Source of the DNA: Arthrobacter sp. ISL-95
GTDB lineage: Bacteria > Actinomycetota > Actinomycetes > Actinomycetales > Micrococcaceae
Direction: 5' to 3'
Assembly (NCBI RefSeq): GCF_018613695.1
Contig: NZ_JAGGPR010000003.1
Span: 1 to 64,000 of the forward strand
Length of the DNA stretch: 64,000 nt
The notes under the pieces were generated by a model. That model worked only from the letters and a program-made list of their open reading frames with translations. It had not been told where the DNA came from and did not search any database. The translations under genes were made by a program, and so were the position numbers. Below, piece after piece: positions 1 to 7,958 of this stretch. Position 1 is the stretch's first letter; each line of letters begins with the position of its first letter.

Positions 1-14
1 GGAGCAACTTTTCA

Positions 15-151
15 AACTTACCGGCTAGCTTCCTCCGAGTCAAATCGGCACGCTTGACATGATTTTTCCTTGCGGTTTCTTGTCAGCTTGCGATCTCAAC
101 TCGTGGAGCAGCGCGGGTACTAACTATACCCCTACTTCGCCGCGATGGCAA
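15..151 (-). promoter_or_regulatory. tandem promoters pointing left, rRNA-operon-like leader
   Basis: Read on the minus strand there are two well-spaced sigma-A type promoters. The upstream one has TTGCCA (151-146) and TATAGT (128-123) with a 17-base spacer. The downstream one has TTGACT (43-38) and TAAGTT (20-15), also with a 17-base spacer. The sequence after the second promoter resembles the leader I associate with Arthrobacter rRNA operons, so a 16S gene may begin just left of the window. The promoters are seen directly; the rRNA identity is inference from memory. Confidence 0.5.
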
Positions 152-187
152 AACCCGTCAACGACACGCTTCCTTCGCAGAGCAAAA

Positions 188-250
188 TCCCCGGAAACAC
201 GGGGAATAACGCAGGAAGAGGGCCCGGAAGCATGGCTTCGGACCCTCTTC
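188..250. terminator. two hairpins between glgB 3' end and left-facing promoters
   Basis: A 6-bp hairpin TCCCCG/CGGGGA lies at 188-205. A longer one at 215-250 has an 8-bp outer stem GAAGAGGG/CCCTCTTC and an inner GAAGC/GCTTC stem. They lie about 45-100 bases past the stop of the maltokinase-GlgB gene. There is no clear T run, so termination is a suggestion only. Confidence 0.45.
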
Positions 251-294
251 GCATGAGGAACTACTGCCTCGGGTAGCTACTGCGAGTGCTCAGA

Positions 295-3200
295 CTACTC
301 AGCCGGCGTGAACCAGGAGGCACCCAGAGGAGGCAGCGTTACAGTCAGCGCTGCAGGTTGGCCGTCGGTTCCCGGAGTAGAAGCCTTCAGCGAGCCAGCG
401 TTGACAACCCCCGAGCCGCCGTATGTCTCAGCGTCCGTGTTGAGGACTTCCGTCCACTCCCCCACTGCCGGAACACCCAGGATGTAGTCCTTGTGGGGAC
501 CACCGGAGAAGTTCACTGCGCAAACCAACGGCTTGCCGTCGTGACCCCAACGAATGAAAGTCAAGACGTTGTGATCTGCATCCGCGCCGTTGATCCACTG
601 GAAACCGTCGGCCTCGTTGTCACGCTGGTAGAGGGCCGGCGTCGAGGTGTAGAGCTCGTTCAGATCCTTGATCAGAAGCTGCAGTCCGCGGTGCGCGGGG
701 ATATCAGCGAGGAACCAATCCAGTCCGTACTGTTCGGACCACTCTGCTTCCTGGCCGAACTCAGTGCCCATGAAGATGAGCTGCTTGCCCGGGTGAGCCC
801 ACTGGTAGGCGAAGAAGGAACGCAAGTTTGCCAGCTGTTGCCAGCGGTCACCGGGCATCTTCCGCAGCATGGAGCCCTTGCCGTGAACTACTTCATCGTG
901 GCTGATGGGCAGTAGGAAGTTCTCGGTAAAGGCGTAAACCAAGGAGAACGTGATGGTGCCGTGGTGCCACTTGCGGTTGATGGGGTCTTCGGAGATGTAC
1001 TTGAGCGAGTCGTGCATCCAGCCCATGTTCCATTTGAGCCCGAAGCCGAGCCCGCCGTGGTTGGTGGGCGCCGTGACACCAGGGAATGCTGTGGATTCCT
1101 CGGCAATGATGATGGCGCCCGGGTGGGACTTGTAAACGGTGGCGTTGACTTCCTGCATGAAGGAAATGGCTTCGAGGTTCTCGCGGCCGCCGAACTTGTT
1201 GGGCTTCCACTGACCTTCTTCACGGGAGTAGTCCAGGTAGATCATCGAGGCCACGGCATCCACCCGAAGGCCATCGATGTGGAATTCTTCCAGCCAGTAC
1301 AGCGCGTTGGCCACCAGGAAGTTCCGGACCTCGCTGCGCCCGAAGTCGAAGATCAGGGTTCCCCAGTCCGGGTGTTCACCCAAGGCCGGGTCCGAGTGCT
1401 CGTATAGCGGCTGGCCGTCGAACTGTGCCAGAGCCCAGGAGTCCTTGGGGAAGTGTGCAGGGACCCAGTCGAGGAGGACGCCAATGCCGGCCTGGTGGAG
1501 TGAATCCACCAGGTAGCGGAACTCGTCCGGGTGTCCGAACCGTGAGGTCGGGGCAAAGTAGGACGTCACTTGGTAGCCCCACGAACCGCCGAAGGGGTGC
1601 TCCGCAACGGGCATGAACTCAACGTGGGAGAACCCGAGCCACTTCACGTAGTCCACCAGTTCCTTGGCGAGTTCTTTGTAGCCAAGGCCCAGCCGCCAGG
1701 AGCCCAAGTGGACTTCGTAAACGCTCATGGGCGAGTTGTGCGGGTCCTTACCAGCGCGGGCATTCATCCATTCCGCGTCCTTGAACCTGTAGCTGGCGTC
1801 CACAACACGCGAGGCCGTCAGTGGTGGAACCTCCGTGCCGAAGGCCAAGGGATCAGCCTTCTCAATCCAGTCTCCGGATTTGGTGAGGATCTCAAATTTG
1901 TAGCACGCTCCTGCTACAACGCCCGGGATGAACAGTTCCCACACCCCGGAGGAGCCCAGGGAACGCATTCCGTGGGAGCGGCCGTCCCAGCCATTGAAGT
2001 CACCCTTCACGCGGACGGCTTGGGCGTTGGGAGCCCAGACGGCGAAGGAGACTCCGTCCACCTCACTCAATGCGGAGCGGTAGTGCTGGACGTGCGCGCC
2101 GAGGACATCCCAGAGCCGCTCGTGGCGTCCCTCACCGATCAGGTGCAGGTCCACCTCGCCCACGGTTGGCAGGTAGTGGTACGGGTCATCAATGGTGACG
2201 GGTTCGACGTCGTACACCACTTCCAAACGGTAGTCAGGCACGCGGCCGGCCTGCAGCGGTTCCAGGACCGCAGTCCAGACGCCGTGGGCCTCATGGGTCA
2301 TGTCGGTGCGGCCGGATTCGGTCACTACAGCCACGGACTTCGCAAGGTGCTTTACGGTGCGGATGGTGACGTGGCCGTGATCGTCCAAGTGAGCGCCGAG
2401 CACCGAGTGGGGTGCATGGTAGGCGCCGGCCGCCACGCGTTCCAAGGTCTCGGAGTCCACGTGCAGGGGAACTCGGGGCCGTTCGGTGCGTGCAGAGCCA
2501 GTCATGTCATTACCTTCCGCTGTAGCTGCCGCATGCTTGCCGCGGCTTGTGTTGTCGAGGATTCGTCGGGATGCATTCACCGGGATCGACAGCCAGTCGG
2601 GCCGGTTCCGCAACTCGTAAACAACCTCGTATAAGGCCTTGTCCAGCCACAATGCCACAAAGAGCGGCGAGCGGCGGTCAATGGTTCCCGGGGTGACGTC
2701 GCTGTAACCCTCAAGGAACGCGGCAGCGCAGTCATCCACCCAGGTTTCGGACACCTTGGCATCGGCGTTCTCGCGCGTGGCGGCCCCTGCTGCATAGTCG
2801 AACGAACGCAGCATCCCGGTGACATCCCGCAAAGGAAGATCGGGATTATTGCGCTCATCAATGGTCCGGAGCGGCTCGCCCTCGAAATCAAGGATGGCCC
2901 ACCGTCCAGGCTGCCCCTCAGCGCCTGGAACCAAAAGGATCTGGCCCAGGTGGAGGTCGCCGTGGACGCGCTGCAACTGGCCGACGTCACGGGGATCCAG
3001 AGCCGCCAGCAACGCGTCCAATTGCTGGTCATGTGGCCCGACGGCGGACGAGGCTTCCGCCCACGAGGCCCGGACACGCCGGTCTACTGTGGCGATGATC
3101 TCCGGGCCCTGCTCCTGCCCGTCCCGGGTCCCGAACGTCTCTGCGAGCCTGGCGTGAACCGCGGCAGTAGCAGCGCCGAGCCCGCGGGCTTCTGCCGTGA

Positions 3201-3951
3201 AATCCTTGCCGGCCGCGGCTGCCTCCACTGCCAGGCGCCAGGCATCCAAGCCTCCCAGGAGGAACTCGTGGGCTACGGTCAGCTCGCCCGTGGCCGTTGC
3301 GGAACCGTTCGACGCCGGTCCACGCCACGAGCCGGTAATCCAGCCCAGCGTCGCGGGAACCTCGGTGGTCCCGGCTGCCGTCAGGGCGGCACCGAGTTCC
3401 ACTTCAGGGTTTTTGCCGGCGGCAAGCACGCGGAAGACTTTGAGGATCGCTGCCGAATGGCCGTCGTCAATGATGACGGATGTGTTGGATTGCTCGCCGG
3501 AGAGGACCTTCACTGACGTGGGATGTTCCGGGAGCGGGACGCGGCCACGCGTTAGATGCCCCTGGGCACCGCCCACCTTTCCTTCGCTGCGCATAAGTTC
3601 CAGCCAGGCAGTGACGAAATCGGCATCGTAGACGGCGTCGTAGACAAGCCGCAGGCCCTGTTCAGGATCCGTAAACTCGCCCAGCAAAGCTGTTGGCGCC
3701 TCGGATAGCGGACGGCTCCTGTAGCTCAACGGAACCTGGACAACGTCAGTCCGCGAACCGCCGTCGGCCGTTCGGTGGGTTACCGCCAACAGCACCACTT
3801 CAAACTGTGCGTCGCCGCCTGTCTGAGGGAGGCTGAAACCGCCCACCTGCTCCAGCGCAAAATCCGGGCTCTTCACCGGGAACCAGCGCTTACCTGGCAG
3901 CCAGGCCCTCAGAAGTCCTTCAATGGAGGGGGTCAAGTCTTCCTTGTTCAT
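295..3951 (-). CDS. glgB: maltokinase / 1,4-alpha-glucan branching enzyme fusion
   Basis: This 1218-residue protein joins two enzymes of the GlgE route. Residues 1 to about 480 are maltokinase (Mak/Pep2), which makes maltose 1-phosphate from maltose and ATP. It shows the kinase-like motifs HGDLHLGQ (330-337) and DFEGEP (355-360). Residues from 483 onward are a complete GH13 branching enzyme with an N-terminal carbohydrate-binding region, the catalytic region around GLRVDAV and IIAEEST, and HDEVVHGKGSM. The gene starts one base after the treS stop (TGAGATG), so it is translationally coupled. The GlgB half also has an internal ATG at 2505 with GGAAGG seven bases upstream, so a separate GlgB could be made. 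Mak is more often separate or fused to TreS. Confidence 0.93.
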   Translation of the reverse strand: MNKEDLTPSIEGLLRAWLPGKRWFPVKSPDFALEQVGGFSLPQTGGDAQFEVVLLAVTHRTADGGSRTDVVQVPLSYRSRPLSEAPTALLGEFTDPEQGLRLVYDAVYDADFVTAWLELMRSEGKVGGAQGHLTRGRVPLPEHPTSVKVLSGEQSNTSVIIDDGHSAAILKVFRVLAAGKNPEVELGAALTAAGTTEVPATLGWITGSWRGPASNGSATATGELTVAHEFLLGGLDAWRLAVEAAAAGKDFTAEARGLGAATAAVHARLAETFGTRDGQEQGPEIIATVDRRVRASWAEASSAVGPHDQQLDALLAALDPRDVGQLQRVHGDLHLGQILLVPGAEGQPGRWAILDFEGEPLRTIDERNNPDLPLRDVTGMLRSFDYAAGAATRENADAKVSETWVDDCAAAFLEGYSDVTPGTIDRRSPLFVALWLDKALYEVVYELRNRPDWLSIPVNASRRILDNTSRGKHAAATAEGNDMTGSARTERPRVPLHVDSETLERVAAGAYHAPHSVLGAHLDDHGHVTIRTVKHLAKSVAVVTESGRTDMTHEAHGVWTAVLEPLQAGRVPDYRLEVVYDVEPVTIDDPYHYLPTVGEVDLHLIGEGRHERLWDVLGAHVQHYRSALSEVDGVSFAVWAPNAQAVRVKGDFNGWDGRSHGMRSLGSSGVWELFIPGVVAGACYKFEILTKSGDWIEKADPLAFGTEVPPLTASRVVDASYRFKDAEWMNARAGKDPHNSPMSVYEVHLGSWRLGLGYKELAKELVDYVKWLGFSHVEFMPVAEHPFGGSWGYQVTSYFAPTSRFGHPDEFRYLVDSLHQAGIGVLLDWVPAHFPKDSWALAQFDGQPLYEHSDPALGEHPDWGTLIFDFGRSEVRNFLVANALYWLEEFHIDGLRVDAVASMIYLDYSREEGQWKPNKFGGRENLEAISFMQEVNATVYKSHPGAIIIAEESTAFPGVTAPTNHGGLGFGLKWNMGWMHDSLKYISEDPINRKWHHGTITFSLVYAFTENFLLPISHDEVVHGKGSMLRKMPGDRWQQLANLRSFFAYQWAHPGKQLIFMGTEFGQEAEWSEQYGLDWFLADIPAHRGLQLLIKDLNELYTSTPALYQRDNEADGFQWINGADADHNVLTFIRWGHDGKPLVCAVNFSGGPHKDYILGVPAVGEWTEVLNTDAETYGGSGVVNAGSLKASTPGTDGQPAALTVTLPPLGASWFTPAE

Positions 3952-3952
3952 C

Positions 3953-5749
3953 TCATCCTTTGGAGGTCACCACGGGAATCGCCTGGGTATAAGGCGACGT
4001 GGGATTGGAAAATGCTGAGCGGACCCGCAGCCAGTAGAAGCTGTGGCTACCCAGCATCACGGTCAAATGACCGTTGTCGCCGACCGCCGGGAAAGGCTGG
4101 CCGCCGAAAATATCGCGCAGGCCCCGGCCCGCGTACTCGGGAATATCCAGCGTTGCCGCCACGGGGTGCTGGGAGAGGTTGAAAACGCACAGTATGGTTT
4201 CGGCGTCTTCCCCTTCGGGGTTTCCCGCCGGCAATTCCCGAACGTATGCGAGCACCACCTCATGGTCCGCTTCAATGTGCCGGAAGCCCCCCAAACCAAA
4301 CACCGGATGGTTCTTCCGGACGCTCAGGATCTGGCGGGTCCAGCGCAGCAGAGAACCTGAGTGCGCGGCCTCGGCCTCAACGTTGGCCATGCCGTAGTTG
4401 TAAACCAGCGACTGGATGACCGGAAGGTAAAGCTGGCCCGGATCGGCCCCGGAAAAACCTGCGTTCCGGTCGGGGTTCCACTGCATGGGTGTCCGGACGG
4501 CATCGCGGTCATCGAGCCAAATGTTGTCGCCCATGCCGATCTCATCCCCGTAGTACAGGAACGGACTGCCCGGCAGGGACAGCAGCAACGCATTGATCAA
4601 CTCGATCTCGGAACGGGAGTTATCCAGCAACGGCGCCAAACGACGTCGAATACCAATGTTTGCCCGCATCCGCGGATCCGGAGCGTACCAGCCGAGCATG
4701 GCGGCACGCTCTTCGGCCGGCACCATCTCCAACGTCAGTTCGTCGTGGTTCCTCAGGAAAGTCCCCCACTGCGCCCCCTTGGGGATCTGCGGGGTATTCC
4801 GCAGGGTCTCAATGATGGGAGCGGCCTTCTGGTCCCGCAAGGCGTAGTAAAGCCTGGGCATGATGGGGAAATGAAAGGCCATGTGGCACTCCGGGGCTTC
4901 CTCGGTGCCGAAATACTCCACCACTTCATGCGGTGGCTGGTTTGCCTCGGCAATGATTACCCGGCCCGGATAGTTCGAGTCCACCATCCGGCGAAGGTCC
5001 TGCAGGAAGGTGTGCGTAGCCGGCAGGTTCTCGCAGTTGGTGCCGTCCTCTTCGAACAGGTAGGGAATGGCGTCGGCACGGAAGCCATCGATTCCCTGGT
5101 CCAACCAAAACCGGATGACGTCGTAGAGCGCCTCAGTTACCTTGGGATTCTCGAAATTCAAGTCTGGTTGGTGGCTGAAAAAGCGGTGCCAGAAGAACTG
5201 CCGACGAATGGGATCGAACGTCCAGTTGGATTCCTCGGTGTCAACGAAGATGATGCGTGCATCCTGGTACTTCTCGTCCGTATCGCTCCACACATAGAAA
5301 TCGCCATAGGGACCGCTGGGGTCCTTTCGGGACTCCTGGAACCACGGATGCTGATCCGAGGTGTGGTTCAACGGCAGGTCAATGATCACCCGGACGCCAC
5401 GGGCGTGGGCCTCGGCCACCAACCGCTTGAAATCGCTGATGGTGCCAAACTCGTCCAGCACGGACGTATAGTCCGCAATGTCGTAACCGCCATCGCGCAA
5501 CGGGGAGTGGAAGAACGGCGGCAACCACAGACAGTCCACGCCCAACCACTGGAGATAATCCAGTTTCTCGATCAGGCCGTGAAAGTCGCCGGAACCATCC
5601 CCGTTGGCATCCGCAAAGGCCCGCACCAGTACCTCATAGAAGACTGCCTTGCGGTACCAGTGCGGATCATGCTGGAGACCTGGGGCGTTCAACTCGAAGG
5701 TGTTCTTCGGAGTGAAGTACTGGCTGGGATTCTGCGGAGAAAAACTCAC
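3953..5749 (-). CDS. treS: trehalose synthase (maltose alpha-D-glucosyltransferase)
   Basis: This 598-residue GH13 enzyme interconverts trehalose and maltose in the cytoplasm and feeds maltose to maltokinase. The N-terminal block WYRKAVFYEVLVRAFAD and the GH13 motifs DLPLNHTSDQHPWF, GFRADAIPYL (nucleophile Asp), IIAEANQ (acid Glu) and RNHDELTLEM are typical of TreS. No maltokinase domain is attached at its C-terminus; that domain is fused to the next gene instead. Start is GTG at 5749, overlapping the glgE TAG stop by one base (TAGTG), so glgE, treS and mak-glgB form a tightly coupled operon. Confidence 0.95.
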   Translation of the reverse strand: MSFSPQNPSQYFTPKNTFELNAPGLQHDPHWYRKAVFYEVLVRAFADANGDGSGDFHGLIEKLDYLQWLGVDCLWLPPFFHSPLRDGGYDIADYTSVLDEFGTISDFKRLVAEAHARGVRVIIDLPLNHTSDQHPWFQESRKDPSGPYGDFYVWSDTDEKYQDARIIFVDTEESNWTFDPIRRQFFWHRFFSHQPDLNFENPKVTEALYDVIRFWLDQGIDGFRADAIPYLFEEDGTNCENLPATHTFLQDLRRMVDSNYPGRVIIAEANQPPHEVVEYFGTEEAPECHMAFHFPIMPRLYYALRDQKAAPIIETLRNTPQIPKGAQWGTFLRNHDELTLEMVPAEERAAMLGWYAPDPRMRANIGIRRRLAPLLDNSRSEIELINALLLSLPGSPFLYYGDEIGMGDNIWLDDRDAVRTPMQWNPDRNAGFSGADPGQLYLPVIQSLVYNYGMANVEAEAAHSGSLLRWTRQILSVRKNHPVFGLGGFRHIEADHEVVLAYVRELPAGNPEGEDAETILCVFNLSQHPVAATLDIPEYAGRGLRDIFGGQPFPAVGDNGHLTVMLGSHSFYWLRVRSAFSNPTSPYTQAIPVVTSKG

Positions 5750-7833
5750 TAAGGCTGCCTCCGGATGCTCAGAATGTGCGCCGGCTCAACGTGGGCGTCG
5801 AGCCGCACATAGTTGTGCTCGCCCCACTCCCAGCTTTGGCCGCTGACGAGGTCATCCACGCGGAACCGGCCGTCCTCGTTGAAGTCCGAAGGATCCAGTT
5901 GCAGTGCCGCGAGGTCCAGGGACACCGTGCTTTCGCGGGTGCTGTGAGGATCCACGTTGACCACAATGATCAAGGTGTCCTTGGTGCCGTCCGGCAGCGT
6001 TTTGTGCTTGGAGTACACAATCGTGGCGTCGTCACTGCTGCTGTGCAGTGTCAGGTTCTGCAGATCGCCCAAGGCCACGTGGTCCTTGCGGATGGTGTTG
6101 AGCCTGGTGATGTACGGGGCCAGGGTCCGCCCGGACTCCGCCGCGCCTTCCCAATCCCGCGCCTTGTACTCGTACTTCTCGTTGTCGATGTACTCCTCGG
6201 CACCCGGACGGGCCACGTGCTCGTACAACTCGTACCCGGCATAGACGCCCCACAGCGGGCTGGCCGTGGCGGCCAACGCTGCCCGGATCCGGAACGCAGC
6301 CGGACCACCGTACTGCAGGTACTCGGTGAGGATGTCCGGGGTATTCACAAAGAAATTCGGACGGAAGAACGCCGCGGTCTCGCGACTGACCTCGTGGAAG
6401 TACTGCTCCAGCTCGGTCTTGGTATTCCGCCAGGTGAAGTAGGTGTAGGACTGCTGGAATCCGGCGCGGCCCAAAGCATGCATCATAGGCGGGCGTGTGA
6501 AGGCTTCCGCCAGGAAGACGACCTCGGGGTTCTTCTTGTTGATCTTGCCGATCAGCCATTCCCAGAACCACACGGGTTTGGTGTGGGGATTGTCCACGCG
6601 GAAAACCTTGACTCCGTGGCTGATCCACAGCTGCACGATCCGCAGGATTTCCTTGGAAAGGCCGGCGGGGTCGTTGTCAAAGTTCAGGGGGTAGATGTCC
6701 TGGTACTTCTTGGGCGGGTTCTCCGCATAGGCGATGGAGCCGTCCACGCGTGTGGTGAACCATTCCGGGTTGGACGTCACCCAGGGGTGGTCCGGAGCTG
6801 CCTGCAGGGCGAGGTCCAAAGCAACTTCGAGCCCCAACTCGTTGGCACGGGCTACGAAAGCGTCAAAGTCCTCAAACGTCCCCAGTTCAGGATGGATGGC
6901 GTCATGGCCACCGTCCTTGGAACCGATGGCCCACGGCGAACCGGGATCCTGCGGGCCCGGCGTCAATGTGTTGTTGCGGCCCTTGCGGTGCTGGTAACCG
7001 ATGGGATGGATGGGCGGCAGGTAAATGATGTCAAAGCCCATATCCGCCACGGCGTCCAGCCTCCTGGCTGCGGTACGGAAGTTGCCGGAAGTCCACACAC
7101 CGGTGGAGTGATCCAGCTCAGCGCCTTCTGAGCGCGGGAAGAACTCGTACCAGGAACCGCGCCCCGCGAGATCGCGCTCCACCTGCAGTGGGAAACGTTC
7201 GGAAACGGTCACCAATTCGCGGATGGGAACGCGTCCGACGGCGGCCAGCACCTCGGGGCTGAAACCGGCGCCAAGGCGCTCCTCGGCAGTCTTGGTGGTA
7301 TCGGCCAGCACCACGGAAGCGGCACGCAAGGTGCGCTTCTCAACGGCGCTGCGTCCGGCGTCGTCGGCTGCTTCTGCCAGGAGGGCAGCGCCCTCGGCGA
7401 GCATCAACTCAACGTCAATGCCGGCTCCTACCTTGACCTCAGCATTGTGGTGCCAGGTCCCGTAACGGTCATGCCATGCCTCAATGACGAAGGACCAGGC
7501 ACCCGTGCCGGCGGGCGTGATCAGGCCCTCCCAGCGGTCCAGGCCCTTCCACTGCTCGCCTTGGGCCGGGGTCAAGCGGACACGCTGACGCTCCTTGCCC
7601 CTGGGATCGAGCAGCACAGCAGAAACGCCAAGCTGGTCATGGCCTTCACGGAAGACCGTGGCGCCGACTACGAGGTCCTCGCCCGGCAAGGCCTTCGCCG
7701 GGAAACGGCCACCCTCAACAACCGGCTGCACGGCCGTGATGGGAAACCGGCCGAAGCGAAGTCCCTCGGTGATGTCCGTAGTCGTCTTGGATTTCAGAGC
7801 GGTGATGGTTCGCGCGGTTTTCGTCACAACCAC
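5749..7833 (-). CDS. glgE: alpha-1,4-glucan:maltose-1-phosphate maltosyltransferase
   Basis: This 694-residue GH13_3 enzyme adds maltosyl units from maltose 1-phosphate to linear alpha-glucan. Visible signatures are the N-terminal GRFPITAVQPVVEGGRFPAK block, the family-specific FRVDNPHTKPVWFWEWLI, FLAEAFTRPPMMHALG and SYTYFTWRNTKTEL. It is first in a three-gene operon with treS and mak-glgB. I used GTG at 7833; a second GTG lies two codons later and no strong ribosome binding site decides between them. It is divergent from glgP across about 125 bases. Confidence 0.95.
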   Translation of the reverse strand: MVVTKTARTITALKSKTTTDITEGLRFGRFPITAVQPVVEGGRFPAKALPGEDLVVGATVFREGHDQLGVSAVLLDPRGKERQRVRLTPAQGEQWKGLDRWEGLITPAGTGAWSFVIEAWHDRYGTWHHNAEVKVGAGIDVELMLAEGAALLAEAADDAGRSAVEKRTLRAASVVLADTTKTAEERLGAGFSPEVLAAVGRVPIRELVTVSERFPLQVERDLAGRGSWYEFFPRSEGAELDHSTGVWTSGNFRTAARRLDAVADMGFDIIYLPPIHPIGYQHRKGRNNTLTPGPQDPGSPWAIGSKDGGHDAIHPELGTFEDFDAFVARANELGLEVALDLALQAAPDHPWVTSNPEWFTTRVDGSIAYAENPPKKYQDIYPLNFDNDPAGLSKEILRIVQLWISHGVKVFRVDNPHTKPVWFWEWLIGKINKKNPEVVFLAEAFTRPPMMHALGRAGFQQSYTYFTWRNTKTELEQYFHEVSRETAAFFRPNFFVNTPDILTEYLQYGGPAAFRIRAALAATASPLWGVYAGYELYEHVARPGAEEYIDNEKYEYKARDWEGAAESGRTLAPYITRLNTIRKDHVALGDLQNLTLHSSSDDATIVYSKHKTLPDGTKDTLIIVVNVDPHSTRESTVSLDLAALQLDPSDFNEDGRFRVDDLVSGQSWEWGEHNYVRLDAHVEPAHILSIRRQP

Positions 7834-7958
7834 GACGTTAGCGACAAAAATCTCAGAATGCTAAGCACACGACCTATCTACTCGACGCAAGATGACTTTT
7901 ACCTAAAAGAAACCCAATCCAGTTCCGGCTGCCATGCGAGTCGGTTAGTGTGGCGCTC

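Noticed and set aside
4361..5752. Long open frame opposite treS (463 codons)
   Set aside because: It is the antisense of a clear GH13 enzyme, with no recognisable domain; long reverse frames are expected in GC-rich coding DNA.
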